Assembly: GCA_033032175.1 (NCBI GenBank)
Contig: CM065318.1
Coordinates: 8,432,001 to 8,496,000, forward strand
Source of the DNA: Saturnia japonica
Lineage: Eukaryota > Arthropoda > Insecta > Lepidoptera > Saturniidae
Length of the DNA stretch: 64,000 bases
Direction of reading: 5' to 3'
Both the position numbers and the translations under genes were made by a program. This document shows positions 22,023 to 32,990 of this stretch, one piece after another. Numbering within the stretch: position 1 is the first letter of the stretch; each line of letters starts with the position of its first letter. The notes beneath the pieces are model-generated. The model had not been told where the DNA came from, did no database searches, and saw only the letters and a program-made list of their open reading frames with translations.

Positions 22023-23364
22023 ACATATAACTGATAATACAGAACAACAATCTATAAATCGGTAAAAGGTTTTCGATTTCCAATTAACGACCCACATTAA
22101 TATTGTATATGTATTGTACAAATCAATTTGTAGCATCAATAGATATAACGTTTAAACCATTTCTATCATTTTCAATTTATATAATTAATTTAAATTTTAT
22201 CAGTTTTATTTAATTTAATTTTTAATTTCTACCATTAATAATATTTATTTGCATAAATAACTCAACTAATATGTCGTTTTGTGAATTCAAAGTGGACGCT
22301 TCCAACTGAAAACATTTAGATTAAAATACTAACGATGTTTTGGTACAAAAAATTCATTTTACAGAAATACCTTTAGAATACGAGTAAAATAGACAAGTTT
22401 TGAATTGTAAAAATTATTTTTACTTCTAACAAGGTATAATGTGAGTGAACTGAAATAATATTTCATTACTGAAATTATAAAATAACACAAAAAATGACAA
22501 AATGTGCGAAAATGTTCTTATAAGTAAGCGAATACTTATTTCCTTTATAATAAAAATAACATATGTGCAGTGCAGTTCACACAAAAATATATTCTTTAAA
22601 ATCTCTTTTTATAAATCTCAAATCAGTGTACAAGTCTGTTCGTCACACCGCTAGGCCAATTTGACGAGGGTCATAGCCGTATAAATCAGGACTTGCATTA
22701 ACCCTGTATTATATGTTCTATCTCAGTCTCTCGCTGGCTAAATTCTATAGATGTAGGTATTTGTCTCTTTTTAATGTTGCTTTTTCGTTTCATCGCGTTT
22801 CAAATCACAACGGTACTAGTGAAGTTTTCACTTCAAAAAATTAAATAAGATAAAGAAACAAGTAAAATCCAATCGCTAATATTTAAACCATATTTTAAAC
22901 AATTCTTTCGAGTATTACGTACATTCGTTTGAGTAATATAATAGGCCAATAAAAAAAAGTTATGCAGACACAAATTATCTAAAATTACAGTAGCGTGTTT
23001 CTAAAGAAATATGGGTATAAATTACATCGTGTAACTTGCATAAAATACTTAAAGTTGGCAAGTTCCAAGTATCTGTCGGAGACAGCCTGCAACAAACTTA
23101 TGTTATACTTACTTAAGTTTTTTTATTTATTCAACACAATAAATATTCATGTTCAAATTGTAGGTCCATAAAAATAACGATAAGATAAATAAGATAGTTG
23201 CTCGTACTATAAAAATATTTATATTTAGAAAAATCTGATCTTTATCTGAAAAACTGCCCAACAGACTTAACGACAACAATTAAATATCGCTTTCTGTAAA
23301 TAATAACTATTTTTAATTTTTTTTGCGTGCTTACCAAAATTAATGGACTTTAAGTGATGGGCGG
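22023..23364. other. AT-rich stretch, no gene seen
   Basis: A GC-richer patch at 22630-22740 is unrecognised. A block at 23050-23072 (AAAGTTGGCAAGTTCCAAGT) recurs at 26336-26357. Confidence 0.35.
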
Positions 23365-23507
23365 TGTAGTGTATTGACTTTATGAGGGTAATGTATTGAC
23401 TTTGTCTCAAGCACCTACGAGTGTGAGTGGCAGACCGATCGTGGTTCGGAGCGGACCTAGTGAGGTGGTGGCAAGTCAGTATTTACGATTCATATCTGGA
23501 CGTTACA
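23365..23507 (+). repeat. 5' LTR of the remnant
   Basis: 143 bp; ends GGACGTTACA directly before the primer-binding region. Shared blocks with the other LTR include CAAGCACCTACGAGTGTGAG and CAGTATTTACGATTCATATC. Confidence 0.65.
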
Positions 23508-23527
23508 TGTGGCGACGAGGATGAGAT
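23508..23527 (+). other. Putative primer-binding site
   Basis: TGTGGCGACGAGGATGAGAT directly after the LTR. TGGCGAC starts are common in insect Ty3/gypsy elements. The tRNA is not assigned. Confidence 0.5.
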
Positions 23528-23665
23528 GATATCCTCGTTAAAACGTTGAGGCGTTGACGAGATGAGTCGTTTCTGTGACTACATTCTTTTTTAGGTTACC
23601 TTTGTGTCCGTTAATAGGGAAGTAAGATGAGCCGTAGGTAGGTACAACGCTATATCGATATTGCG

Positions 23666-23756
23666 TTTGAATTTGAATAAATAAACGCCCATTTATTTTA
23701 ATTGCTTTCAAATTATACTTAAGTTATAACAGCTAGGGTACATATTATGTCAGACA
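23666..23756. repeat. 91-bp repeat, copy 1
   Basis: Nearly identical to 47223-47313; about two mismatches in 91 bases were seen (ACGCCC/ACACCC and TACTTA/TACATA). Contains GAATAAATAAACGCCCATTT. It lies inside the LTR remnant, while the other copy stands alone. Confidence 0.8.
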
Positions 23757-23772
23757 CTGACAAGTGATACCT

Positions 23773-23803
23773 GACGTCGAAACAAGTGAGTTGTTTCGAC
23801 GTC
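23773..23803. other. Perfect 12-bp hairpin
   Basis: GACGTCGAAACA, loop AGTGAGT, then TGTTTCGACGTC. All 12 stem pairs match. The GTG at 23786, inside the loop, opens the frame described next. Confidence 0.85.
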
Positions 23804-24211
23804 AATAACGGGCACATAGTACCTAACGGTCAACTGGGACACGCGGGCGCTGGCGAGGCGCCATCAGAGGAACGTGTGGGCTTCAGCAGAGAAGATAGTG
23901 CGGTAACCGAATTAGACGTCGATACCTGGGATGTACCAGCACAACAACTGAGCGACTCGTACTGTTTTTATTTTTACTCTGATGCTGAATATCCTCCTAT
24001 TGTGCCCATTATTCGGCGTGTTGATAGTAGAATCAAGTTAGAAGAGAAGGGAAGGCTTACATATTTGATATTTCAATGGATTCAAAATCACAGTGAGGTC
24101 CGCAAAATAAAACTTCGGCGAGAAGATTTTAAGTTCTGTTGCATTCGCAGTATTTTAGATTCCCCAGTTATGATATTGGCTTATTCTACTTCGCTTACTT
24201 CCATAGCTTAA
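23786..24211 (+). CDS. Unrecognised coding-like segment inside the LTR remnant
   Basis: An open frame of 141 codons beginning at GTG; no upstream in-frame ATG is seen, so the start is unknown. The composition is coding-like and acidic early (AGEAPSEERVGFSREDSAVT), then FYFYSDAEYPPIVPIIRRV and KLEEKGRLTYLIFQWIQ followed by basic residues (RKIKLRREDFKFC). The last 20 or so codons look like noise. No zinc knuckle, protease or RT motif, so it is not an obvious gag or pol. It could be captured host sequence, an unusual gag, or an exon. Confidence 0.4.
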   Translation: MSCFDVNNGHIVPNGQLGHAGAGEAPSEERVGFSREDSAVTELDVDTWDVPAQQLSDSYCFYFYSDAEYPPIVPIIRRVDSRIKLEEKGRLTYLIFQWIQNHSEVRKIKLRREDFKFCCIRSILDSPVMILAYSTSLTSIA

Positions 24212-24485
24212 TGTGTTACGGTATTTTGCTGTGAGATTAATCAGCTGAGGTGGATACTATATTTATATTACAAAAGCGGGCATTTCTAGCAATATATAAC
24301 ATAAGACCTCGACAATCACTAAAGATCTTATCCCTCCCAATACATTCTTCATAATTTAACATATATTCGTAAGAACTTTTGACTACCTTGACTTTGTCAA
24401 AGACTAGCACAGTTTTGATACAAGAAAAAGACCTTCACGCGCATCCATTCAATTATTAATAAGATTATTTACTTAAAACTTATAA

Positions 24486-24669
24486 AAATATTATTTATAT
24501 TGTTAGAAAAACAGAAAGTACACGTGAAGGTGACAGCGTTGTGGCCAAATATTCAAAAGAGATTCAAATACATTTGAAGAAAATGGAAGGTGAATGGAGA
24601 TTGGTCGCGGCAGCTGCAGTACCACCAGACCAAGATGAAAATAACCGAGACGTAGAACACACTGTATGA
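24486..24669 (+). CDS. Second unrecognised coding-like segment
   Basis: Preceded by TTATATTGTTAG, which would serve as a splice acceptor. The frame then reads KTESTREGDSVVAKYSKEI, QIHLKKMEGEWRLVAAAAVP and PDQDENNRDVEHTV to a TGA at 24667. It is charged, with a helix-like KKMEGEWRL stretch. Together with 23786-24150 it might be two exons of one transcript, but I could not find a convincing matching donor. Family unknown. Confidence 0.3.
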
Positions 24670-24933
24670 TATAAATAATATTATACTAAAGACCATAACT
24701 ATAAATAAGCTACTCTAAAAATTAATGCTATAAAAAAGGTCTGATTTGTCATTTGATTATGAGTGGTAAAAATATATTAATAAGGAAGCACACCACGTCA
24801 GGAGCACGAAAGCTTTTGGCAAGAGTGAACGTGTTACAAGTACGCGCCGAAGCTGTGCTACGAACACAGATACATAACAAGATTGTATTTACACTTCATC
24901 CTCTTATTTAAATTAATTACAACAAAGAAGGGA

Positions 24934-25080
24934 TGTAGTGTTACTTTACGAGGTTGTCTTTATTGACTACGTCTAAAGCACCTATGAGTGTGAGTGCCAG
25001 AGCGACCGTGGTGCAGAGTGATCGTATACGTAGTGCGGTGGTGGCAGATCAGTATTTACGATACAAATCTGGACGTTACA
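24934..25080 (+). repeat. 3' LTR of the remnant
   Basis: 147 bp, alignable end to end with 23365-23507 but clearly diverged, so an old insertion. GGCAG follows. Confidence 0.65.
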
Positions 25081-25304
25081 GGCAGTATTAACCAGAATCA
25101 GCAGGAGCCACCAAGAAATAATGTTACATCGAGAAATATAGTAACGAAAGTAGGATATACACTTGCCGATCCCGTAGTACGATACCACGAGCTTACTAGG
25201 TATAGACGATGTTTGTAGAGGTCGTATTCCAATCGAATATGAGAACCCCACTACTCCCTATAATAATTTCCTCGATATCGTGCCATTAAGTCAGATATTT
25301 TAAA
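25081..25304 (+). pseudogene. Decayed coding-like sequence downstream of the remnant
   Basis: Directly after the LTR one frame reads GSINQNQQEPPRNNVTSRNI and VTKVGYTLADPVVRYHE to a stop at 25216. A second frame then reads SLLGIDDVCRGRIPIEYEN and PTTPYNNFLDIVPLSQIF to a stop at about 25302. The two frames look like one protein with a frameshift near 25190. Not recognised. Confidence 0.3.
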
Positions 25305-26335
25305 ATTGTTTATTGATTTTAGCATTTCATCATTTTCTACTTGATGTTTAGTGATAGTAGGAAATTAATTACTTAATCTAAATAGGTGAAGTAATGCGCT
25401 TTGCGTTGTGTTTTGTTTTGTTTTTTGTTCAAAATTGTCTTGTTTATGTTTGTGGCAACTCGCAATTGTTACTGGTCACATGAATCGGCCTGTGACCCGA
25501 ACTGTATTAATATAATTATGTTAGTGACTTTGATAATTAGACATCTCTGAAAAAGGATTACAGTTTTTTACTAGAGAGCCACGACTCCCGAATACGCTAT
25601 TTTTTAAAGACTCCGCACTAATTCATTTATGGTTCCTGGTCGTGGATAACTCCATCATTGATGATGTGGCCTAAGTTGGTAATACACGAAGTCAAGAAGA
25701 ACTGGCTCTCAAAAGCAGCTATCTGAACTAACTACCCTTTAAATGCTTGGCGACGGTTTTCGATTTCAGGGTGATAGCTACTAGCCAGGCTATTATTAGA
25801 AAATGGCCTATAACCGTGAATTGCAGAATTCGACCTTAAGTCAAACAATACGGTGTCCAAAGACTCTACCCTAGAACCATCATTGCTTCAAAAGTTCACA
25901 AGGTTTTTATGTCATTGATTTTATTACTTTAGAATTAATAGATTAAAATCGATCGAAAGTAAAGTAAATAAATCAATATTAAATACATATATACCTACGA
26001 AAAATATACACGTATAACAAGAATGCATTATAATGCGGTAGATTTGAATTAGATTTGGTGTTAAAAGTTCATAGAATTCAGAATTATTGATTTTAAAATT
26101 CAACAATAGGTTAATTATTATAAATAATTATGGAAAATTTTATACTCTCTTATTGATAATAATTTTGAACAGCTTCTGTGTATAGATACTTCAAGCCAAT
26201 ATATTATTTACGTATCATACGTAAGACATAAGTATATTTAATTTTAACACAATAATTTTTCTGTACACTAAAGTAACCACTGCGTTGAATTTACTAAAGC
26301 TGTCGAGTAACATGGCGTAACTAAGCTAACGTGCT
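25305..26335. other. AT-rich stretch, no gene seen
   Basis: No recognised feature; the minus frame at 25924-26106 is AT-rich noise. Confidence 0.35.
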
Positions 26336-26424
26336 TAAAGTTGGCAAGTTCCAAGTGGCTGTCGCTCGCAGGCCGTAACTGAGTGCTTCGTTTTCCTCAG
26401 AAATATATTCATCATTTAATCTAT

Positions 26425-27880
26425 ACATATAATAAAAACGTAACTGATCGATGTCTGTACATGGAAGATATATGAGAAAAACTATTATTGGGGGTCTCTA
26501 TAAACGCAGGAGAACCCAAAACAATGTATGTTAGAATTTTTGTCTGTTTGTCTGTTTGCCAACTTTTGTGCGCGCTAATCTCAGAAACGGCACAACCGAT
26601 TTGGAAACGGTTTTCACTAATACATTCTGGTAAGGTTCACTTAACATTTAGTGTTTGTTTTACTTCAATAAGTTCATAAATAAAAAAGTTATATCAATTT
26701 AAAAAATCACGTCGAACATTTTTTTGATAAAAATGCTATAAAATATCTCTAATTGAATTGACTGAAATTTTAGCTATCTGTATAATATGATTTGTAAAAC
26801 GATGATGATCGAAACCTTTCATAAAGTTAAAAAATGAAGAGTTTAATAAAATGAAATTTCTAATATAAGTTGACCTCAGATCTATGTGTTAAATCATACT
26901 AAAAGGGGGTCTGCATAGGCTGGATATTGTCAGTTAAATATAGCTGCGCCGCTGCTAGGGATGGCAATTAATTTCGAAATAGATTGATTCGAATCGAACT
27001 CTTATGAATCGATTCCCAAAAAAATCGATGTCTAAAAGATCGACCTCTCAAAAATCGATCTTTTTTCGATTCACTTTCGCATTTGTATTAACAATATAAA
27101 AATCCCTAAAATAGAAAATTAAAAGGGAACCACAACAGTCGATCTTTTGTAACTTTTACCTTACTAAAGTATAAGTTATTATTACTTATTATAGAGAAAC
27201 ATAGAAAGGTATAGAGAGAGAGAGAATTTATTACAGGTATATAGTGAAAGAAAATTCATTTCAAAATTTAATTATTATAAACTGTTTTCGTTAATTTGGT
27301 GTTAGGTAATAATTTACTGTTAGTATTTTAATTGGTAAATGACACTATAGAAAATGACTGCATAAAGAATTGAATAATCCATACCTACTAATATTATAAA
27401 TGCGAAAGTAATTCTTTCTGTCCCGTCTGTTGAATTTTCAAGCCTAGACCGCTGAACCAATTTTAAAGAACTTTAGTTGAGAAAGGTCATTGGCTACTTT
27501 TGGAAATAAAATTAGAAGGGGTGAAATGGGGGGTAGAAGTTCGTATAAAGAACCTAATTTTGATGAATTTTGATATAGAGATATATAGGAATTTGGAGAA
27601 AGACTTTGGCTACCTTATGTGGTGAAAATAAAACTTTAATGAGTGAAATAGTGGATGAAGGTTTGTGCGAAGAACCCGTTAAACCAATTTTGATGAATAG
27701 AGATATATTGAACCTTGGAGACGGACATATGGTACCTTATGGCGCAAAGATAAAACATGAAGGGGTCAAATAGGGCATGAAATTTTGTATGAAGAACCCA
27801 CTATTTCTCAATTTAGGGATACGAAAATTCATATTTATGGTTTTAGGAAGAAATAAAAGGGTTTCGCGTTTTTTTAAAAA
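26425..27880. repeat. 1.4-kb repeat block, copy A
   Basis: Shares a series of ordered blocks with 28160-29385: AACGTAACTGATCGATGTCT, ACGCAGGAGAACCC, TCTGTTTGCCAAC, ATCTCAGAAACGGC, a GA-repeat, ACTAATATTATAAATGCGAA and TTAGGGATACGAAAATTCAT. Blocks such as 'TTATAAATGCGAAAGT' and 'TCTGTCTGT' are general features of lepidopteran repeats. No ORF. Could be two insertions of one element or a local duplication. Confidence 0.7.
27214..27225. repeat. (GA)n in copy A
   Basis: Short GA run matching the position of the longer run in copy B. Confidence 0.8.
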
Positions 27881-27919
27881 GGTATCGGCAGAGTGGTACA
27901 ATAAGGGATGATTTACAAT

Positions 27920-28140
27920 ATCATACGCATAGAGTGATAAATCCATCTATGATTTTCTATTGCTTTGTCGTGTTTAGAGATCAGTCTGTGTTTATGCAAT
28001 AATATAGAGGGGTGGTAGGTATCGCGTCCACCATACAAATAGCGATAAACCCAACTATGAGTTTCTTTTGGTTCATCATGTTCAAAGATCAGTCGGTGTA
28101 TATGCAATAATATAGTGGGGTGGTAGGGATCGCGACCACC
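27920..28140 (+). repeat. Two tandem GGTGGTAGGGATCGCG units
   Basis: Two units about 108 bp apart, each ending with a GGTGGTAGG(G/T)ATCGCG core followed by (A/T)CCACC, at 28011 and 28119, and each containing TATGCAATAATATAG and GATCAGTC(T/G)GTGT. They lie between copies A and B of the large block. Confidence 0.75.
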
Positions 28141-28159
28141 ATATCTACATCTATCTATA

Positions 28160-28928
28160 CATATTATATATAAAAACGTAACTGATCGATGTCTGTACAT
28201 AGAAGATGTATGAGAAAAACTATTATTGGGGATCCCTATCAACGCAGGAGAACCCTAAACAATGATTGTTAGAATTTTTGTGTTTGTCTGTTTGCCAACG
28301 TTTGTATGCGCTAATCTCAGAAACGGCTTAACTGATCTTGGAAACGGTTTCAACTAATATATTTTGGTAAGGTTGACTTAACATTTAATGTGGTTTTACT
28401 TCAATGAGTTCATAAATAAAAAAGTTATATCAATTTAAAAAAATCACGTCGAACATTTGTTCGATAAAAATGCTATAAAATAGCTCTTCAGTTGTATTGG
28501 CTGAAACTTTGGAACTGGTTTGTAAAATGATGATTATTGAAAGTTTACATAAAGTTAAAAAATGTACAGTTTCAGAGAATTTGGAACTTTCCAATATGAG
28601 TTGACCACACATCTATATAATAAATCATATTAATAAGTGGTCACCCTAGGTTGGATATAATCACGCAAGCAAGTCGAGTGCCGCATCGCTGCTAGGCAAT
28701 TCATTCCGAAAAAGATCGATTCAAATCTAACTCTGATGTATCGATTCACAGTAAATCGAGGTCTAAAAGGCCGATCTCTCCAAAAAAATTACCGTCTTTC
28801 ATTCACTTTTCAGGTTTGTGTTAACAATATAAAAATCCCTATTATAGAAAACAAAAAGGACACCACAACAATCGATCTTTTACTATGTTTACCATGCTAA
28901 AGTATCAGTTAAAGAGAAACAAAGAAAG

Positions 28929-28982
<54 letters not shown>

Positions 28983-29385
28983 AATTTCAAAAAATTATTA
29001 TTATTACTGTTGTCGTTATTCTGCTATTGGGTAATTTACTGACACCATAGAGAACGACAGCATAATGAAATGAATAATCCATACTAATATTATAAATGCG
29101 AAAGTAACTCTGTCTGTCCTGTCTGTTGCATTTCACGCCCTGAAATAGACGATGAAGGTTTGTACGAAGAACGCATCAAACCAAATTTGATAAATTTTGG
29201 TATAGAGATATATTGGACCTTAAAGAAAGACATTGGCTTACCTTATGTCGTGAAAATAAAACTTTAAGAGGTGAAATAGAGGATGAAAGATTGTATGAAG
29301 AACCCACTATTTCTAAATTTAGGGATATGAAAATTCATATTTATGCTTTTAGGAAAAAATAACAGTGTTTCGTGTTTTAAAAAAT
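28160..29385. repeat. 1.2-kb repeat block, copy B
   Basis: Partner of 26425-27880, slightly shorter through an internal deletion near the 'agatatattg' blocks. Same orientation. Confidence 0.7.
28930..28979. repeat. Compound (TA)n(GA)n microsatellite
   Basis: About eight TA followed by about sixteen GA dinucleotides. Confidence 0.95.
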
Positions 29386-29398
29386 AAGGGTGATTTAC

Positions 29399-29960
29399 AA
29401 TACACATAGACTGCACTCCTTGATACTAAGCAAAATATTCCTGAGCTACATAAGCTTACATTATACAAAACATATGTCCGTCCTATCATGACATATAAGC
29501 TGCGCTACATTCGCTCATACGTCAAAGATCAACATTAATAAATTCCAAATCCTCTAAACCCGATTCTTACGTAAAAATAACAAAGCCCCTTGGTACGTTG
29601 GTCGAATCGTAAATTGAATATTTTACGCGATCGTACTTAGACACTGCTTCGAATCACGTGAATCTGTTGGTGAAAGCTGCCGCGACTTAAACCCCAAAAC
29701 CGAACATCCCCCGCGAATAACTCCGGCTGCGAACATCTTCACCGATCCATTTATAAGATCGAGGAAATAAACAAATACTACTCCACCGTCTCTCCAAACC
29801 CTGCCCACGCACGCAGGGGACGGGCGGCTAATTTCGCTCCCGCAAACCCGTCATGTCCTCCCTCTCTTACGGCAACTCAAGCCTAGGTTCGTTCCCTCGG
29901 TGTAGAACCCTTGAGTCATGCAGCCGCTCGCGCGATACTGGTAACACTGCACTTGCAATC
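29399..29960 (+). pseudogene. Jockey-like LINE ORF2 C-terminus
   Basis: Contains KLTLYKTYVRPIMTY near 29449-29495, a hallmark of the region after the RT core in Jockey-type LINEs, then KFQ-like and LVKAAAT-type blocks (GTTGGTGAAAGCTGCCGCGA at 29663) with many stops and frameshifts. The GC-richer sequence on to about 29960 is probably the rest of the element. Confidence 0.55.
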
Positions 29961-30284
29961 ACGTAGTTACCCACACACAATATGTACATACATACGTGCA
30001 CACCACATAAGTACATAGATCCTGTAAGGGACCTTTTTTACTTCTTTTTTTACGATAGTTACTTTCGATCATGTTTCCAGGATACTAAATAGAGAATTAG
30101 TTAGTTCGCGACCTTTTCACAATCACGGTAACAGCCCAAGCCGACGTCCGGCCACTTTGGCACCTTTGTGCGCATGTTGCTCACGCTTCCGCGGCTGAAT
30201 GCCTTAAGCGTTCGCCTCCAAGCCTGGTGAAGCTGTCAAATCCATCAGTGGCTCTATTTCTTTAGAGCCCCTTAGGCTAACATT
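29961..30284. other. GC-richer stretch, probably LINE 3' region
   Basis: CCTGGTGAAGCTGTCAAATC and the phrase 'AGAGCCCCTTAGGCTAACAT' have counterparts at 30636-30730 in reverse (GTTAGCCTTAGGGGCCCT, TACAGCTTCACCGG), so this is repeat-derived. Confidence 0.4.
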
Positions 30285-30455
30285 ATAGTCAGTGAGAAAG
30301 AAAAAAACCATCTATAATTTTCTTTTGGTTTATCGTGTTCAGAGCGCGTTCAGTAATATAGCGGGGTGGTAGGGATCGCGACCACCATAATAGTGTTAAA
30401 CACATGTATGATTTTCTTTTGGTTTGTCGTGTTCCGATGTCAGTCCGTGTATATC
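30285..30455 (+). repeat. GGTGGTAGGGATCGCG-family repeat
   Basis: The core at 30365-30386 is identical to 28119-28140. A partial second unit follows (TTTTGGTTTGTCGTGTTCCG). Confidence 0.7.
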
Positions 30456-31195
30456 TATACTATTAATAATTTAGTAAAGCGGACGAGTTTTTTTTTTTGT
30501 TTGTTTAAACATGGTAATCTCTGGACAACGGGTAGCAGTCGGAATCGAAAAATTCTTTTTGTATATGATAGCCAGATTCACGAAAAATAGTAAGCTATCT
30601 GGAACTAAGCTAAACTTTTTTTTTTTTTAGAACTGACTACACTGTTAGCCTTAGGGGCCCTATCCTAAAACAGAGCCGCCGCGACTTTTACAGCTTCACC
30701 GGACTTGAGCTTTCAGCTAGCCTTAAATATTGATTTTTGTTTAAGTAAGTCGAAGTGAAAGTGTTCCCGAACTGCTTTATCCGCATGCGCTGGCGTAATG
30801 GTTAGTGATACGTAAATATAATATTCTACAAAAATATTGTTCTTTAGTATATCTAACAAAAGTCTCCGGTAACATATGCCTATTTCTTAATAGCATAAGC
30901 CACAATAAGGTATTTTGCGTATTTTTATGTTGAAGATTAAAAATTGATTTTGAGCTTTATTTTTAGGCTTATTATATTAATCCTTACGAACCAAAGTTAT
31001 TTCATCATAAAGGCAATTAAAATTTTTCTTTTATAGTATGTAATTAGGACACATAGTTTAGGAGAAAATGAAAAATTAAAATAATTTGTACTTGCGAGAA
31101 GTGATAACAATTATGATTACACGGGTCCGTCGCGTTGGCGGCGTGGTATTTGTTGGATAAAAACTCGGGTGAAACCGAGGGGCACAGCTAGTTTA
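30456..31195 (-). repeat. CTAGCT-type repeat
   Basis: Ends in CTCGGGTGAAACCGAGGGGC then ACAGCTAG at 31195, the family end in reverse. The opposite end near 30456 has TATACTATTAATAATTTAGT and a TTTGTTTGTTTAAAC run. The middle contains LINE-like GC-rich sequence at 30636-30730. Confidence 0.5.
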
Positions 31196-31744
31196 ATATA
31201 AAAATACATTATATATAATTTAATGTGATTTTTATGTATTTAATAATACGTTTTAACTTCTTTTAAACGTGTTCTCAACAGAAAATAAGCTATTGTTAAA
31301 AACTAGACACTTTTCAAAAATATCATTATAAACAAGTATTGTTTTACCAATAATCAAAGTGAATATTATTTATATAGATCTCATTTTCCGTTTCTGATAG
31401 CTTTAATTGTATCGACGTTCGGTAGCATAAAATAATTAGCTAAGTTCAAAGCGAAACCTTTCCATTAATTATCTTTTACCAATTGATTATTATTCAAACT
31501 AAATAACGAATATTTCTACAATGAGCGTGAATACGGTGAAGGCTAACATCGCAATGAAAACAATAACACGATGGTAGGATATTCTTTATAGTTAGCATGT
31601 CTAGCTACCGCTGTCAAGCTGAAAATGTATGACCAAGCAACCATTCTAGCAGTTGCAACTGAGAGCTAGTGCTCTAGGCTTAGCGTGTTAACGTCTTATG
31701 TTACATAGTCCTTTAACATCAAGCGAGATTGTGATGAAAAGATA
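31196..31744. other. AT-rich stretch, no gene seen
   Basis: Nothing recognised. GCAACTGAGAGCTAGTGCTC and the following bases near 31656 resemble 62735-62775 (CACTTGAGAGCTAGTTCCC ... TTGGCTTA), so a diverged repeat may be present. Confidence 0.35.
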
Positions 31745-32010
31745 AACTTCTTCTTTCTATCCTTGTCCCACCTAAGCATGGTCGGCACATGTTTCTTACT
31801 TCCACTCTGCTCTATCAGCTGTCATCTCAGTATTCGCTCCTTTTATACAAATATAATTCCTCACACAATCCATTCATACCGCCTTCTGTCTCCTTCTACT
31901 GCTATATCCGCCCACCTTCATACTTAACACACTTCTGATAATATGATTTTCACTCCTGCTCATTACGTGACCATATACCATGATAACCAATTATTCCTCA
32001 ACTTCTCTGT
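31745..32010 (-). pseudogene. RTE-like LINE C-terminus
   Basis: On the minus strand: WYMVT (for WYGHV), ILSEVC, then a basic RRRQK block followed by EWI-V near 31880, then EMTADRAEW-like and ACGTGTGCCGACC-like residues. Same family and order as 18984-19400. Frames change repeatedly. Confidence 0.55.
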
Positions 32011-32759
32011 CACTTATGCTATTTTTACAATTCTTTGGAAAATCAACCCTATCTGTAAAGTAATAAAAACTATAAAAACAATCCGTAAGAAGTATACTTT
32101 ATGTGTAGCAATGTAATGTGTTAATATCATCGAATAATGTAAGAATTGTAAGCTTGCACTAAAATTTGCAATCTAACGATTACAATTTCAAAGGTTTATA
32201 AACTGCTGGATTGATTAGATTAGGTTTGAACTGTGATTATAAACAAATTAGTAATTGAAAATTAAGATTTAAGTCCATGGAGACTAGAGGTATGGAGAAC
32301 CATTCTATGTGGAGCATAAATTGTAAAAAGTGTCCAGCTGTAGGCAGTAATTTATAATGCAAAAGTCCACCAAGATGGCGCTAGCGTATCAAGAGAGAAT
32401 GATACTTTTTCTTATTTTGTATAGTTTTTACTGTAGTAAAACTTAAAAAGATAATACAACAATAATTTTAGAGTTAAAAAGTAATAACTTTTGTCGTTAT
32501 GTTTGAAATTTACGCATTTGCTAACGCAGCACCACACATAATTTACGCTTTTCGACGGACACTTTTTCATGTATAGTTAAGGTGCTCCTTACTAACTCCA
32601 TGGTCAAGTTCTAGTGTCATGATTCTGCTTATTTAATAGACATAATCTAAAAAAAATCTAATTTATTAGTGTACATTCACAAACTACTGACAGTATACAA
32701 TCTCACTACATTGACCTGTAGAGTTCGTACAATTATCTAGTCACATATATATATTTCAT
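32011..32759. other. AT-rich stretch, no gene seen
   Basis: A short GC patch CCACCAAGATGGCGCTAGCG at 32368 carries a CAAGATGGCG motif (YY1/Pho-like core). No exon. Confidence 0.3.
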
Positions 32760-32990
32760 AACTGGATATTTGTAGTTTGAAGACGGGAAAGGCCTTTAGA
32801 GCCTCACTATATGCGTTTGTAGGCGATCACGAGTATTTGAATCATTGGCGCCCTAATGCGCTAGGGTTCGGACCCAACGGTCTATTGCCTCCTCGATATA
32901 CGGTCGTATCGAACCCTGTTGGAGTCACGCCCTTTCGATAATAATTAGTGACGCCGTGATCCGAATTTACTGGGGTCATTTGAAAATCAA
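32760..32990. repeat. GC-richer island, probable repeat
   Basis: Contains GCCTTTAGAGCCTCACTATA, TTTGTAGGCGATCACGAGTA and 'GCGCTAGGGTTCGGACCCAA'. I believe related sequence is dispersed in moth genomes. AGGGTTCGGACCC resembles a pol III B box, but no A box or cloverleaf could be drawn. Confidence 0.3.

Larger units (their letters stand above)
23365..25080 (+). mobile_element. LTR retrotransposon remnant
   Basis: Two related direct repeats (23365-23507 and 24934-25080) begin TGTAGTGT and end CTGGACGTTACA. They are flanked by GGCGG on the left and GGCAG on the right, a 5-bp target duplication with one change. The first repeat is followed at once by TGTGGCGACGAGGATGAGAT, which looks like the primer-binding region of Ty3/gypsy-type elements. 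The 1.43-kb interior has no RT or integrase. It is either a deleted copy or a non-autonomous element. The orientation is inferred from the primer-binding site. Confidence 0.65.

Noticed and set aside
27900..28140. CRISPR-like or satellite array
   Set aside because: Only two units without spacers of fixed length, in a eukaryotic repeat context.
32760..32990. Possible tRNA or other pol III gene
   Set aside because: A B-box-like string exists but no A box or cloverleaf can be drawn.
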